DNA of 64,000 nt, taken from assembly GCA_032906705.1 (NCBI GenBank), contig JAJTZC010000004.1:6228-70227 (forward strand), written 5' to 3'. Positions 51,473-59,737 of this stretch are shown here, in pieces (positions within the stretch are counted from its first letter, which is position 1; each line of letters opens with the position of its first letter). Under the pieces are notes generated by a model. It saw only the letters and a list, made by a program, of their open reading frames with translations, made no database searches and was not told the origin of the DNA. Made by a program: the position numbers and the translations under genes. The stretch is from DASPPF01 sp032906705 (GTDB lineage Archaea; Thermoproteota; Nitrososphaeria; Nitrososphaerales; Gagatemarchaeaceae).

Positions 51473-51505
51473 CTTGGAGGCCCTGCGAGTTGCGCGGGCA
51501 TTTCT

Positions 51506-52432
51506 TTATCGCCCCAGGATTCTTTCAATCGGCCTGTTATCCACAAGCTGCTCGTAGGTTATGTTCCTCTCGAGAAGGCTATGGCTGGTCATCCAACTGC
51601 GGATTGTCGAGAACGTATCTTCCGCGTAAGGCTTCATTTCGCCCCACCGCACGACCTGTATCCCGTCTTCAATCGCGCTGGTGGCTGCCTCCACCCTTTT
51701 CCTCTCCTCTCCCGGATAGCCCGCGAACGTCTCGCGCAGGACACTCATGAACAGAGGTTTGTACTTCTTCGGGTTGGCCGAGACAGAATTCACAGCCTTT
51801 TCGAGGGCCCGCAGGAAGCTGGAGATCTCTTCCACCGAAAGATCGCTCCTCGCGATATACGCCAGCACGTCTACCATGCCGGTCTGAAAGACGTTGACGA
51901 ACCCCATCTTCTCCGCGATCTCGGTGTACGGCGAAATGAGTGAAGCCGCTTTGGTCTTTCCCTGGATGAGGGAGAGCAACCTATTCTGGGGAGCTCCTCC
52001 GTGGGCAAGATTGATTTTCTCGTAAGGAATGTACTCCTCAAGCTGCCTGAGGTTACAGTATTGAGAACCCGTCTTGGCGTTCACTAGAATCTCCACGTTT
52101 TCCAAGTCCTCAACTTTCCTGATTCCAGCGTCGGGAGGAGCAAGGATTGAGAACGCGTAGTTGGCTGAGCTTGTCGCGCCGACAATCTTCTTCTTCCCTC
52201 CTTCGGAGAGCCGGTCGAGAGCGGCCCAAGCACAGCAAGAGTACGCGTCCACCTTCCCCTCTTCCACCAGTCCGCCGTACCAAGCAATCTTGTTGTCAGG
52301 CTCGACCTGCGACGGGTCCAAAGAGTAGAATGAAACGTCGAGGCCATCCTCCGCGAAGTACCCCTCCTCCTTGGCCACCAGCTCTGGAAAAGACCAGGGA
52401 ATGTACGAGTTCTTTATGCGCAGTTGGCGCAT
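51506..52432 (-). CDS. NMT1/THI5-like protein with a Cys-Cys motif
   Basis: 308 residues from ATG 52432, placed ~25 bases after a minus-strand TATA-like TTATTATCT. The fold is that of periplasmic-binding or THI5-like proteins (SYIPWSFPELVAKEEGYFAED...). There is no signal peptide or lipobox, so it is probably cytoplasmic. A conserved YSCCAWAALDRL resembles a similar motif in its divergent neighbour. The paired Cys may bind a metal or thiol, but this is unproven. A soluble binding or HMP-P-synthase-like role is possible. Confidence 0.6.
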   Translation of the reverse strand: MRQLRIKNSYIPWSFPELVAKEEGYFAEDGLDVSFYSLDPSQVEPDNKIAWYGGLVEEGKVDAYSCCAWAALDRLSEGGKKKIVGATSSANYAFSILAPPDAGIRKVEDLENVEILVNAKTGSQYCNLRQLEEYIPYEKINLAHGGAPQNRLLSLIQGKTKAASLISPYTEIAEKMGFVNVFQTGMVDVLAYIARSDLSVEEISSFLRALEKAVNSVSANPKKYKPLFMSVLRETFAGYPGEERKRVEAATSAIEDGIQVVRWGEMKPYAEDTFSTIRSWMTSHSLLERNITYEQLVDNRPIERILGR

Positions 52433-52471
52433 TCTCCCACGAGATGCCTCTGGGTAGATAATAACCATGAG

Positions 52472-52486
52472 TTCGAATAATTCGAA
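52472..52486. promoter_or_regulatory. Shared palindrome between divergent THI5-like genes
   Basis: TTCGAATAATTCGAA, a perfect 7+7 palindrome with A centre, between a minus-strand TATA-like box (~52451-52460) and the + strand TATA ACTTTATAAC (52507-52516). A single regulator could control both genes. Confidence 0.55.
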
Positions 52487-52541
52487 CCCAGCGTCGAGGG
52501 GGAACGGACTTTATAACGAAGAAACCTCGGCAACAGTTTCC

Positions 52542-53483
52542 TTGTCACAGCTGGTGACGATTTCCCACGGGTACTACAAGCCATATTTCTACTGGATGTT
52601 CCCCATTCTCGTCGCGAGAGAGGAGCGGCTCTTTGAGAAAGAAGGAATCAACCTCTCCGTGCACGACATAGTCTCGGAAGGGCAGCCGGAGGACAAGGCG
52701 AACTGGTACAAGGGCGCCTTCGAGAACAGGTCTAGGGACTTTTACTTTTGTTGCGCTTGGCAGGGCATCTACAGCACCTGCGAGACGGGGCGGGGAAAGA
52801 TAGGAGCGGCCCTGAGATCCACGCTGATCAAGACCTTTGCAATCTACACAAACCCCGACTCCGACCTGGCCAACGTTCTCGACCTGGTGGACCAGCAGGT
52901 GCCCATAGCCGTCAACCTGAACGCCGACGCTCACTATGTCACGCTGAAGAACCTCTCGGAGTTCGTTCCCTCGGAGCGGGTCAAGCTCCTTCACCTCGGG
53001 GGAGTGGAGAAGTGTTTCAAGGCACTCGTGGGTCGCGAGGTCAAGGCTGCAACGCTTGCCGGCCCGTACGCCGAGGCTGCAGAGGCGCTGGGCTACAGGC
53101 GGCTCCTTTCTCTGTCGAGGACGGAACCCACGGTGGTGGTCTTCAACGAGGTGCTCGGAACAGACGTCCTCCGTTCTTTCGTGGGAGCAATCAACGCTGC
53201 CATCGCCCGAATCAACGCCGACAGGCGTAGGTATCGGGCCCGCTACGTAAAGGAATTCGAGGAGGTGGTCGCGGAATACATGCCGGAGATCAAGGGCTCG
53301 CTGCCTTTGATCACGCCCAAGATGCGGTTGCCCGCTTGGGCTCCGGCGACCGCCCTGAGCCGAGAGGAGTTCTCGGAAATCCACTCCTTCTTGCTTGAGC
53401 AGGGCCTCTCCGAACCCGGAAAAGGGTACGATGTCACCGTCGGCGCGGACGTGTCTGCCAGCGCGCCGAACCCGCTAGGGTAG
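52542..53483 (+). CDS. NMT1/THI5-like protein with a Cys-Cys motif, paralogue
   Basis: 313 residues from TTG 52542, chosen because TATA ACTTTATAAC lies ~30 bases upstream; an ATG at 52467 lies before this box. It aligns with the divergent neighbour over most of its length (YYKPYFYWMFPILVAREERL, FYFCCAWQGIYSTCE, LAGPYAEAAEALGY). No signal peptide. The shared CCAW suggests a common metal or substrate site. It converges on the binding-protein gene at 53475-54425 with a 9-base overlap. Confidence 0.6.
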   Translation: MSQLVTISHGYYKPYFYWMFPILVAREERLFEKEGINLSVHDIVSEGQPEDKANWYKGAFENRSRDFYFCCAWQGIYSTCETGRGKIGAALRSTLIKTFAIYTNPDSDLANVLDLVDQQVPIAVNLNADAHYVTLKNLSEFVPSERVKLLHLGGVEKCFKALVGREVKAATLAGPYAEAAEALGYRRLLSLSRTEPTVVVFNEVLGTDVLRSFVGAINAAIARINADRRRYRARYVKEFEEVVAEYMPEIKGSLPLITPKMRLPAWAPATALSREEFSEIHSFLLEQGLSEPGKGYDVTVGADVSASAPNPLG

Positions 53484-54425
53484 CCCCAGTCTTCTGAAGA
53501 AATCGGCCGCCCTCCCCGCCTCTTCCATCTCCTTCTCGTTTGGATGGAACTCGCTCTCGGGGCCGTACTCCTGCTGGAAATCGTAGGCCGGTCTTAGGCC
53601 GGGCCTCACGGGCGCGATGCCAGGCATGCTGCCTATGATCCGCTGAGCCTCTTCGCTCAGGAGAAACTCGAAAAAGGTGACTGCCGAAGGGTTCTCCTCA
53701 GCGCCTCTGAGGAGGCCCGCAGAGGTGAAGGTCAGCATCGTCGGGGCGTCCTCCATCCTCAGGAGCTCGACGGGCGATCCGATGACCTTCTCTCTGAAGT
53801 AGGCGAGCGAGTAGACAGTCAAGGCCACGCTAAGCTCCCCGTCCATCATTCCTTGCAGGAGGTGGTCGATGCAGTCGTAGGCCTTCGGGACGTTTCGGTC
53901 GGCCAAGCCCTCCACGAACGACCGCCATCTACTCTCTCCAAGTTTGTGTCGCAGATAGGCGACGTAGTAAACGCCAAGATTCCCAGCCTTGCTGGCGGTC
54001 AGCGACTGAACCCCCAGCTTGTACCGTTTGGGCTCGAGCAGGTCCTCTATCCGCGATGGAAGGCGGTTGGAGCTCAGAGTCCTGGAGTCGCAGGCCATTC
54101 CCATGAAAGTGACCCCGATGGGTGAGAAGCGATGCTCAGCGTCGGCAAGCCCTGACGGGAGGGGCTCTGCTGGCCTGTGCCTCGCAAGCATCCCAGACTT
54201 TGCCAGAGTAAGCAGCATATAATGCGGCATCAGGACGACGTCCGCTGTTCTCATGCCGTTGCTCTGTTCCCTCTCTATTCTCTCTAGAAGCTGGAAAGGG
54301 TGGTCGTCGAGGTAGACCGGGAACTCCTCCAGCTTGTTCCTCTTTCGAAATGCCCACAACAGCTCTGAGAGCCCGGGCCTTATTCCGAGGGAACCGTAGA
54401 CGACTACCTTCTGGATTGTCCTCAA
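53475..54425 (-). CDS. Fe3+/polyamine-type substrate-binding protein without signal peptide
   Basis: 316 residues. The two-lobe pattern of ABC binding proteins of the ferric/thiamine group is recognisable: VVVYGSLGIRPGLSELLWAF, IEREQSNGMRTADVVLMPH, YKLGVQSLTASKAGNLGVYY and EAQRIIGSMPGIAPVRPGL. The absence of a signal peptide or lipid attachment is odd for a transport protein, as with the two neighbours. Its start overlaps the aminotransferase stop, so they form an operon. Confidence 0.7.
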   Translation of the reverse strand: MRTIQKVVVYGSLGIRPGLSELLWAFRKRNKLEEFPVYLDDHPFQLLERIEREQSNGMRTADVVLMPHYMLLTLAKSGMLARHRPAEPLPSGLADAEHRFSPIGVTFMGMACDSRTLSSNRLPSRIEDLLEPKRYKLGVQSLTASKAGNLGVYYVAYLRHKLGESRWRSFVEGLADRNVPKAYDCIDHLLQGMMDGELSVALTVYSLAYFREKVIGSPVELLRMEDAPTMLTFTSAGLLRGAEENPSAVTFFEFLLSEEAQRIIGSMPGIAPVRPGLRPAYDFQQEYGPESEFHPNEKEMEEAGRAADFFRRLGLP

Positions 54426-55588
54426 GTGGCCCGCTGTACCATTCTCGCTTTGTCGTGCTCTCGCATGAAAGTCCTGAGCCTCGCCATCCCCGCGACGATC
54501 TTTTCCGGCGGCTCGGAGAAGGTGATCCTGACCCGGCCTTCACCCGAGGGGCCGAACAGGCTGCCCGGCAGGAGTGCCAGCTTCTGTTCCCCGAGGAGCT
54601 GCCTGCAGAAGGAATTCGAGTCCATCGTAGAGCCGTAACTCGGGAACGAGTAAAAGGCTCCATCAACCTTCCGATATTCTAGGCCCGGGATTCGGTCCAT
54701 CTCTTCCTCGATGATTCGCTTCCGCTTCGCCAGTTCGTCTCTGAACCTTCCGGGAAACTTGCCCCCTTTTCGGAGGGCGAAAGCGGAGGCGACCTGAATG
54801 AACGCCGGGAAGCAGGACAGGGTGTTCTCCACGTACCTGTTCATCAGGCCAATTATCGAGGGCGCGGCTGCCGCGTATCCAGCGCGCCATCCGGTCATCG
54901 CGTAGCTCTTGGAGAGGCTGAAGAGCGACACGACGAGGTCTGGCCTCTCCTCCAACGAACCAACTGAGAAGTGTTCCTTCCCGTAGACCAGGTCTTCATA
55001 TGCTTCGTCGCTGATGATCCGAATCTTTCTTTCTCTGCAGAAGCGATAAAGTTCTTCCAAGCTCGACCTATCGGCCACCATTCCAGTCGGATTCGAAGGG
55101 GTGTTCAGAACTACCGCCTTTGTGGCTGCGGTGGCAGTCCTCTTGATTTCTTCCAGGTCGAGCGCGAAGTCCGGCGCAAGGCGGTACCACACGGGCCTCG
55201 CACCGGCGAGGAGCGAAGGGTCGTGGTAGAAGTAACCGGGGTCGGGAATGAGTACGTCGGAGCCGTCGCCGGCCGTCGCGGCGATGGACAAGAAGACTGA
55301 CAGCTTCGTACTGAGGAAGATCGTGTTCTCGACCTCGGCCTTGATTCCGTTCTTCCACCTCACTTTGTCTGCGATGGCTTCCCTGACCTCCGGGATCCCG
55401 AATGACGCTGTGTAGTGAGTCTCGCCTCGTTCCAAGCTCCCCAGAGCAGCTCTGACGATTTCCTTCGGAGTGTCAAAGGAGGTCTCTCCGATTGCGAGAG
55501 AGACTACGTCCTCACCCTTCTGCTTCAGCTCGAAGACTTCGTTGTAGATCCGGTACGAGAGCGAATCTTCCAACTCATCGAGAAGCAA
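54422..55588 (-). CDS. Class I/II aminotransferase (PLP)
   Basis: 388 residues. PLP-binding Lys in SLFSLSKSYAMTGWRAGYAA; NTPSNPTGMVADRSSLEELY and IISDEAYEDLVYG complete the fold-type-I signatures; the last Arg that binds the carboxylate is in GRVRITFSEPPEKI. Aspartate, aromatic and kynurenine aminotransferases share these. Because tryptophan dioxygenase is nearby, kynurenine aminotransferase activity is an attractive, untested option. ATG 55588. Confidence 0.85.
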   Translation of the reverse strand: MLLDELEDSLSYRIYNEVFELKQKGEDVVSLAIGETSFDTPKEIVRAALGSLERGETHYTASFGIPEVREAIADKVRWKNGIKAEVENTIFLSTKLSVFLSIAATAGDGSDVLIPDPGYFYHDPSLLAGARPVWYRLAPDFALDLEEIKRTATAATKAVVLNTPSNPTGMVADRSSLEELYRFCRERKIRIISDEAYEDLVYGKEHFSVGSLEERPDLVVSLFSLSKSYAMTGWRAGYAAAAPSIIGLMNRYVENTLSCFPAFIQVASAFALRKGGKFPGRFRDELAKRKRIIEEEMDRIPGLEYRKVDGAFYSFPSYGSTMDSNSFCRQLLGEQKLALLPGSLFGPSGEGRVRITFSEPPEKIVAGMARLRTFMREHDKARMVQRAT

Positions 55589-55601
55589 CTGGCGCGAACT
55601 C

Positions 55602-55946
55602 CTAGGAATAGCTTCTCCAGGTGTGGTTGCACTTTAGGCACCGGTAGAACTGCGTCGGAGGCTCGTCGCCGCTCCTGGTCTGGAGGAACCACCACATCGC
55701 CTCGTTGTGGCCGCACTTCGGGCACTCGATTCTTGTCGTCGGCAGCGTGTTAAGTCTGTTCTCCTTGTCACCGACGACCTTTATCGGCGCAGCGCCGGAG
55801 AGCTCCTCCTCAGTCGCCTGCGTGACGGTCCTTCCCGCCTTGTTCGAGTATCCGCAGTTGTCGCAGAGATATGTGATTAACACCTCCTTGGAGCCCTTGA
55901 CCTGCTTCAGCTTGAGCCTTGTACCGCACTTTGGGCAGAACTTCAG
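55602..55946 (-). CDS. Transcription factor S (TFS), CTG start
   Basis: TFIIS-like factor that stimulates RNA cleavage by backtracked RNA polymerase. 114 residues. The N-terminal zinc ribbon KFCPKCGTRLKLKQVKGSKE is in frame only if translation begins at CTG 55946, overlapping the rpoL stop (CTGA); no ATG, GTG or TTG lies upstream of the ribbon. The C-terminal ribbon is IECPKCGHNEAMWWFLQTRS, with the catalytic Asp-Glu in SGDEPP, then FYRCLKCNHTWR. A start at the internal GTG would drop the first zinc ribbon. Confidence 0.88.
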   Translation of the reverse strand: MKFCPKCGTRLKLKQVKGSKEVLITYLCDNCGYSNKAGRTVTQATEEELSGAAPIKVVGDKENRLNTLPTTRIECPKCGHNEAMWWFLQTRSGDEPPTQFYRCLKCNHTWRSYS

Positions 55947-56230
55947 CCCGACCCACCGCCGAGGGATTTCTGCACACTCTCGTAGAGGGCGTGCGTCGTC
56001 TCCGCGGCACGCTGGACACTGTTGGCGAACGCCTTCTCAGGCTTCACCCGCTGTGCTCTGACCCTGAGGACAAGCTTCTTGATGAGGGGGTGAGCCGGGA
56101 GGACGCCAGCGAACGTGACGCTCTTCTCCTCCAGGAGCTCGTGGTGCACAATCTCTGCCAGAGAGTAGTCTTCGCCCGTTATCTCGACTGTGAGCCCCTT
56201 CTCATCCTCGGTCGTTGTCTGGACCTGCAA
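55943..56230 (-). CDS. rpoL: RNA polymerase subunit L (Rpb11-like)
   Basis: 95 residues. ITGEDYSLAEIVHHELLEEK and VTFAGVLPAHPLIKKLVLRV are the family core of the archaeal L subunit, which dimerises with D and nucleates assembly. A short C-terminal tail follows. TTG/ATG at 56230; the stop overlaps the TFS start. Confidence 0.9.
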   Translation of the reverse strand: MQVQTTTEDEKGLTVEITGEDYSLAEIVHHELLEEKSVTFAGVLPAHPLIKKLVLRVRAQRVKPEKAFANSVQRAAETTHALYESVQKSLGGGSG

Positions 56231-56265
56231 TTCCTTAGACCGCCCTTCGGGTGATGTTCATAAGT

Positions 56266-56832
56266 CTATGGTCGGATTGGCGTCTGTCCGAAGTCGCTCG
56301 CGAGCTTCCTCTCTTCGACGTTACCGCATTCGTCGCACTTCGCCCTGTTGCCGCCCCTCAGTAGAGGCCTCCCGCAGTTTCCGCAGAGGGCAAACACGAC
56401 CCCGGCCCTGTCCTCGTCAATGGAAAGATGGATGATTCCGTTCATCATGCTATAGAGCCTGCACCTGACTACGTCCCCCAGCTTGACCGGTGGCCCCTCG
56501 CGGACCCCCCTCTCTCTTCGGCCCGAGCGGAGCATCAGCATGCCGGAGAACTCCTTGTCAGTCGGACGGCCATTCACGTAGTAGATCATGACGCTCGAGT
56601 TGCTCGTCGACGCCGACTCCACCTGACCGGTGACGTAGTCTCCGACCTTGAGCAGGTTCGCCGGTGCTGCTGGCGCCACGGAGATTTCCTTGCTCTGGGG
56701 GTCCCTGCGGACCGTCCCGACGGCGAGCGCCCTGAGGAGGCCCGAATCATCATACACGTGGGCACCAGGGAGATACTCTTCGGAGACCGCGACCTGGTCT
56801 CCGGGCAACACGGCATCTTTCTTATCTTTCAT
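56266..56832 (-). CDS. Exosome subunit Csl4
   Basis: 188 residues. N-terminal domain (DAVLPGDQVAVSEEYLPGAHVYDD), S1 domain (VKLGDVVRCRLYSMMNGIIH and neighbours) and a C-terminal zinc ribbon (CGNCGRPL...KCDECGN). Csl4 caps the RNA exosome and selects substrates. It overlaps the Dph2 gene start by 11 bases, inside the L10e-Dph2-Csl4-RpoL-TFS operon. Confidence 0.93.
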   Translation of the reverse strand: MKDKKDAVLPGDQVAVSEEYLPGAHVYDDSGLLRALAVGTVRRDPQSKEISVAPAAPANLLKVGDYVTGQVESASTSNSSVMIYYVNGRPTDKEFSGMLMLRSGRRERGVREGPPVKLGDVVRCRLYSMMNGIIHLSIDEDRAGVVFALCGNCGRPLLRGGNRAKCDECGNVEERKLASDFGQTPIRP

Positions 56833-57868
56833 TCTGCTTCCTCTTGATCAAGCCCACGGTGAGTTCTATCCATTTCGGCCGCTGCAGGAACTCCCCCATC
56901 TCTCTTCCCTCCAAGAGGGCGACTAGGGCGTCGGCCTGGGGTATTGACAGCACCGGCCTGTCGAAGGTAAACCCATCGAGCGAGATTCTCGGGCAGGCGG
57001 TCTGGACGAACGCCTCGATCTCTCTGTGCGGCGCGAGCCGTTCAGGGGTGATGTCCCGGAGGGCCAGTTGCACGACCTTCCGTCCGTGCATCTCGAGCCT
57101 CTCTGATATCCACCTGCTCCTGCCAAGCATCTTCTGCCCCTCTTTCATCCCGGTCACGACCCCGAAGACCTTCGCATCGAGTGCCTTGTACACCGCCAGA
57201 ATCGCGCGCTTCCTTCTTTCCTCGGCAGCTTGCTCCATGTCGATGACTTCGTCCATGTAGGGGTCGAGCATGAACGTCGGCTTTCCTGTGGCGAGCGCCA
57301 GGCCCACGGCATGGAACTCGCTCTCTCCCAAGAAGCAGAACGCGTCCACAGAGTCCCGCAGGGGGTAGACAGTCGAGAAATCGCAGCCGAAGATTTGGCT
57401 TCCCATCAGCAAGTTGTTCTGCTTGCCCACTTCAACCTCGAACCCCCGGCTCTCAAACATAGCCTTCACCGGCCCCAGCTCGTGCATGTGCTGGCTGAAC
57501 GTCACCAGCCCAATCCTGTGGAAGCCGTTCAGCGAGCTGACGGCCTTTGCGACAACACCGTCGAACTTGGCGTCGTCCACGGCGTCGATGAGGTAGGTGT
57601 AATCCCCCACAGTCTGGACTGTGGCGTTATGGCCTATGTGCAAGGCCATGTCCGCCTGCAGCCTGGGGACATCCTCGTCGACGGTGTCGCAGATCCCAAA
57701 ACACGAGTCACCGGCGAGTACGCATGTCACGCCATACTTCTCGCGGACCCTCTCCATCAACGACTTTGTCTGTCGCAGGAGCCCGCCGGGGGCGTTGACA
57801 AGGACCACCCGGGGCCGCTTCTCTTCTATCAGCCTGAATACTTTGGCTTCGTCTATCCTAACGGTCAT
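56822..57868 (-). CDS. dph2: Diphthamide synthase Dph2
   Basis: Radical-SAM-type enzyme that transfers the aminocarboxypropyl group of SAM to a histidine of elongation factor 2. 348 residues. The three cluster Cys have the archaeal order: C56-C60 region (LAGDSCFGICD), SQIFGCDFSTVYP and QTACPRISLDG. FLGESEFHAVGLALATGKPT is a family segment. ATG 57868 overlaps the L10e stop (ATGA). Confidence 0.93.
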   Translation of the reverse strand: MTVRIDEAKVFRLIEEKRPRVVLVNAPGGLLRQTKSLMERVREKYGVTCVLAGDSCFGICDTVDEDVPRLQADMALHIGHNATVQTVGDYTYLIDAVDDAKFDGVVAKAVSSLNGFHRIGLVTFSQHMHELGPVKAMFESRGFEVEVGKQNNLLMGSQIFGCDFSTVYPLRDSVDAFCFLGESEFHAVGLALATGKPTFMLDPYMDEVIDMEQAAEERRKRAILAVYKALDAKVFGVVTGMKEGQKMLGRSRWISERLEMHGRKVVQLALRDITPERLAPHREIEAFVQTACPRISLDGFTFDRPVLSIPQADALVALLEGREMGEFLQRPKWIELTVGLIKRKQNER

Positions 57869-58256
57869 TGCGCTACGGGCTTCTCTAATTGAACGACCAA
57901 GGTCTTTGTCCTCATCGGAAGCTTGGTCGACGCCGCCTTCATGCCCTCCTTGGCCTTGTCCAAGTTCTCCGCCTTCACGCTCAGCTCCAAAATAACGCTT
58001 CCAATCTCCACCCTAGCGGCGAGCCCTATCGGCTTGCCGAAGGCCTTCCTCATCCCTTCCTGAAGCCTGTCCGCGCCAGCCGTCGCGATCATCTTGTTCT
58101 CCCGAAGCACGAGGTGTGGAAATGTGACCACTTTCAGGTAGAAGTTCTCCTCCCCCNNNNNNNNNNAAAGCGTGCTACCTTCGGGTTTGGCGCTCCCGGC
58201 GCGAACTTCTTGCTGTAGAAATGGCCTTTCACTTCTCGGTAATTGGACCCATGCAT
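57865..58256 (-). CDS. rpl10e: Ribosomal protein L10e (uL16), with assembly gap
   Basis: The C-terminal part is VTFPHLVLRENKMIATAGAD, then LQEGMRKAFGKPIGLAARVE, unmistakable L10e. On the other side of the 10-N run, MHGSNYREVKGHFYSKKFAP starts at ATG 58256. Compared with usual L10e length (~170), about 40-45 residues are missing between the halves, so the real gap is nearer 130 bases than 10. First gene of the operon. Confidence 0.9.
58157..58166. other. Assembly gap of 10 N
   Basis: N run inside rpl10e; the true length is probably larger, judging from missing L10e sequence. Confidence 0.99.
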
Positions 58257-58429
58257 TTCTCCCACCCTATCTGGCGTCGCCTTTCTGAACTCCTAATTAA
58301 CCTTGGCCGCTCGAACTCGGGTTCTTCCATGGATTCAGTAGTCGGAAGACTGTTTCAAAGGCTCTATCAAGTTGACGGGCCCTATCAAAGCTTGTAAAGC
58401 GTCGGGCCATAGGGAAAACGGGTGATGGA

Positions 58430-58614
58430 ATGAAGGTCTTGCTCGTCGTCGGAATGACGACCCTCTTGGTAGGGGTTTTCATGGCCCTCTTAGGGGCGGT
58501 TCATTCTACGACTATCATCATAGGGAGAGACATTCCATGCGGTAAAGGGTGTGGCAACTCTACTGACCAGAGTCTCGTGTCAGCTTACTATCTGTATCCA
58601 ATACGGAGCCCGCA
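58430..58614 (+). pseudogene. Truncated small membrane protein gene
   Basis: From ATG 58430, a membrane segment (MKVLLVVGMTTLLVGVFMAL) and a short Cys-containing tail (PCGKGCGNSTDQS) look real. The same frame then runs into the Cas1-like gene out of frame with no protein-like quality. It appears to be a gene whose 3' part was cut when the Cas1-like segment arrived. Confidence 0.35.
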
Positions 58615-59409
58615 TTGCGGGAATCTCTGGACAAGCTCCAACCCCAGCTCGCACGTACCTTTGCCGTCGCCGTGGCCAAGAGCGCAATCAACGCGACACA
58701 AAGACTGGCTACCATAGGTAAGCTGAAGCAGGACCTCGTTCAACAAACGGTCAGGAACCAGACATGGTTCTTGCAGAGAGACGAATCAACCTCTTCGCAG
58801 AGCGGCCTCCTTACAAACGAGGCCATGATCATGAGAGGATATTGGTCCTGCTACGAAATTGCTCTGGACAGGGTCTTCGCGCAATTCGGTCCCCGAAAGA
58901 AATCACGGTTCGTGAGAGAGTATGCCGCTGACCCTGCAGGAAGGGCCAGAGGATACACCGCAGCCGATGCGGCAATCAACTACCTCCACCAAAGAAGACT
59001 TCTCAAGTGCGGCATGACGAACGCGGACCTGGGGCTCGGATGGGTGACCGGCGACGGTGTCCTTCACCACAAGAGCCAAAACTCGCGCGAAATGGGTTTG
59101 CTGCTCGACCTCGCTGACCCCATCAAGTTCGCAGACCGCGAAAAACTGTTGCAAGCATTTCTTGACCATCGACTCAACTGGAGAGACTTCAGGTTAGGTA
59201 GGGACAGGAAGGGCGTCAATTACTACTATCCTTCGGTCGCGGCGGTGGGAACCCTCGAAGGTTTAGGAGAAGAGGCGGATGACGTGGCGGTGGAACACGA
59301 TCCCAGTCGACTTGCACTAACTGATGCTTACAGGGCTGCCACGAAAGAACTTGTCTACGCCCTGAGAAGCGGAGATATAGGTTCGTACAAAGGATTCGTT
59401 TTCACGTAA
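58615..59409 (+). CDS. Cas1-like protein, short form
   Basis: 264 residues from TTG 58615, homologous to the C-terminal ~270 residues of the 819-residue Cas1-like protein (e.g. AADAAINYLHQRRLL, SREMGLLLDLADPIKFADRE). The triad is kept: E69 (LTNEAMIMRGYW), H151 (GDGVLHHK), D165 (LLLDLAD); His-Asp spacing is 14. Upstream, the frame continues only to a TGA at 58564, so the zinc-binding N-terminal part is absent. It may be a stand-alone catalytic domain or a 5'-truncated relic. A 107-base repeat begins eight bases after the stop. Confidence 0.7.
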   Translation: MRESLDKLQPQLARTFAVAVAKSAINATQRLATIGKLKQDLVQQTVRNQTWFLQRDESTSSQSGLLTNEAMIMRGYWSCYEIALDRVFAQFGPRKKSRFVREYAADPAGRARGYTAADAAINYLHQRRLLKCGMTNADLGLGWVTGDGVLHHKSQNSREMGLLLDLADPIKFADREKLLQAFLDHRLNWRDFRLGRDRKGVNYYYPSVAAVGTLEGLGEEADDVAVEHDPSRLALTDAYRAATKELVYALRSGDIGSYKGFVFT

Positions 59410-59416
59410 CAGAGTT

Positions 59417-59523
59417 GCTCGGGAGAAGATCGCGCAACCAAGCCGACCGCGGCTTGGGCACTCCTGATCAACCTTCACCATGTAGATTTCGTCGGCCTGA
59501 CGGCGGAGCCATAATAAACCCAT
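59417..59523 (+). repeat. Long repeat R3, copy A (contains R1-like end)
   Basis: The segment matches 62069-62174: the first 80 bases agree at about 66 positions by eye. The left arm GCTCGGGAG pairs with CTCCTGATC downstream (one mismatch, one G-T), matching a perfect 9-bp inverted repeat in copy B. Its right end (59503-59521, GGCGGAGCCATAATAAACC) is a degenerate motif R1. It begins right behind the Cas1-like stop. Confidence 0.75.
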
Positions 59524-59596
59524 CAGCATGTCTTGGATAATTTAGAAAACGCATAGAGGATTAAGCTTAAACACTTCACCATCATACCAGTCCGCT

Positions 59597-59719
59597 ATGA
59601 CCTTAGACGAAAAAATCCGATACGGGATGTTGGCCCTAACCGGCGCTGGCATTGTTTTTGCAGCGCTAGGGCTGAAGATAGGTCCTCTGGACATCATCGG
59701 CGGCAGCGCAAACGGCTAG
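59597..59719 (+). CDS. Small membrane protein, 40 residues
   Basis: Reads MTLDEKIRYGMLALTGAGIV and continues FAALGLKIGPLDIIGGSANG: one membrane segment and a short tail. A TATA-like GCTTAAAC (59564-59571) lies ~28 bases before ATG 59597, so it is probably leaderless. A strong hairpin overlaps its stop. Function unknown. Confidence 0.6.
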   Translation: MTLDEKIRYGMLALTGAGIVFAALGLKIGPLDIIGGSANG

Positions 59720-59737
59720 GGAAAACGGCCCTAGCCG
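59713..59737. terminator. Bidirectional terminator-like hairpin
   Basis: CGGCTAGGG-AAAACGG-CCCTAGCCG, a perfect 9-bp stem spanning the stops of two convergent genes (59719 and 59731), followed on the + strand by CTCTTATTTTC. Likely ends transcription from the + side. Confidence 0.55.

Noticed and set aside
58288..58306. Partial R3 repeat upstream of the short Cas1-like gene (GAACTCCTAATTAACCTT)
   Set aside because: Similar to the R3 middle over ~18 bases but degenerate and located in the expected rpl10e promoter. Too short to call.
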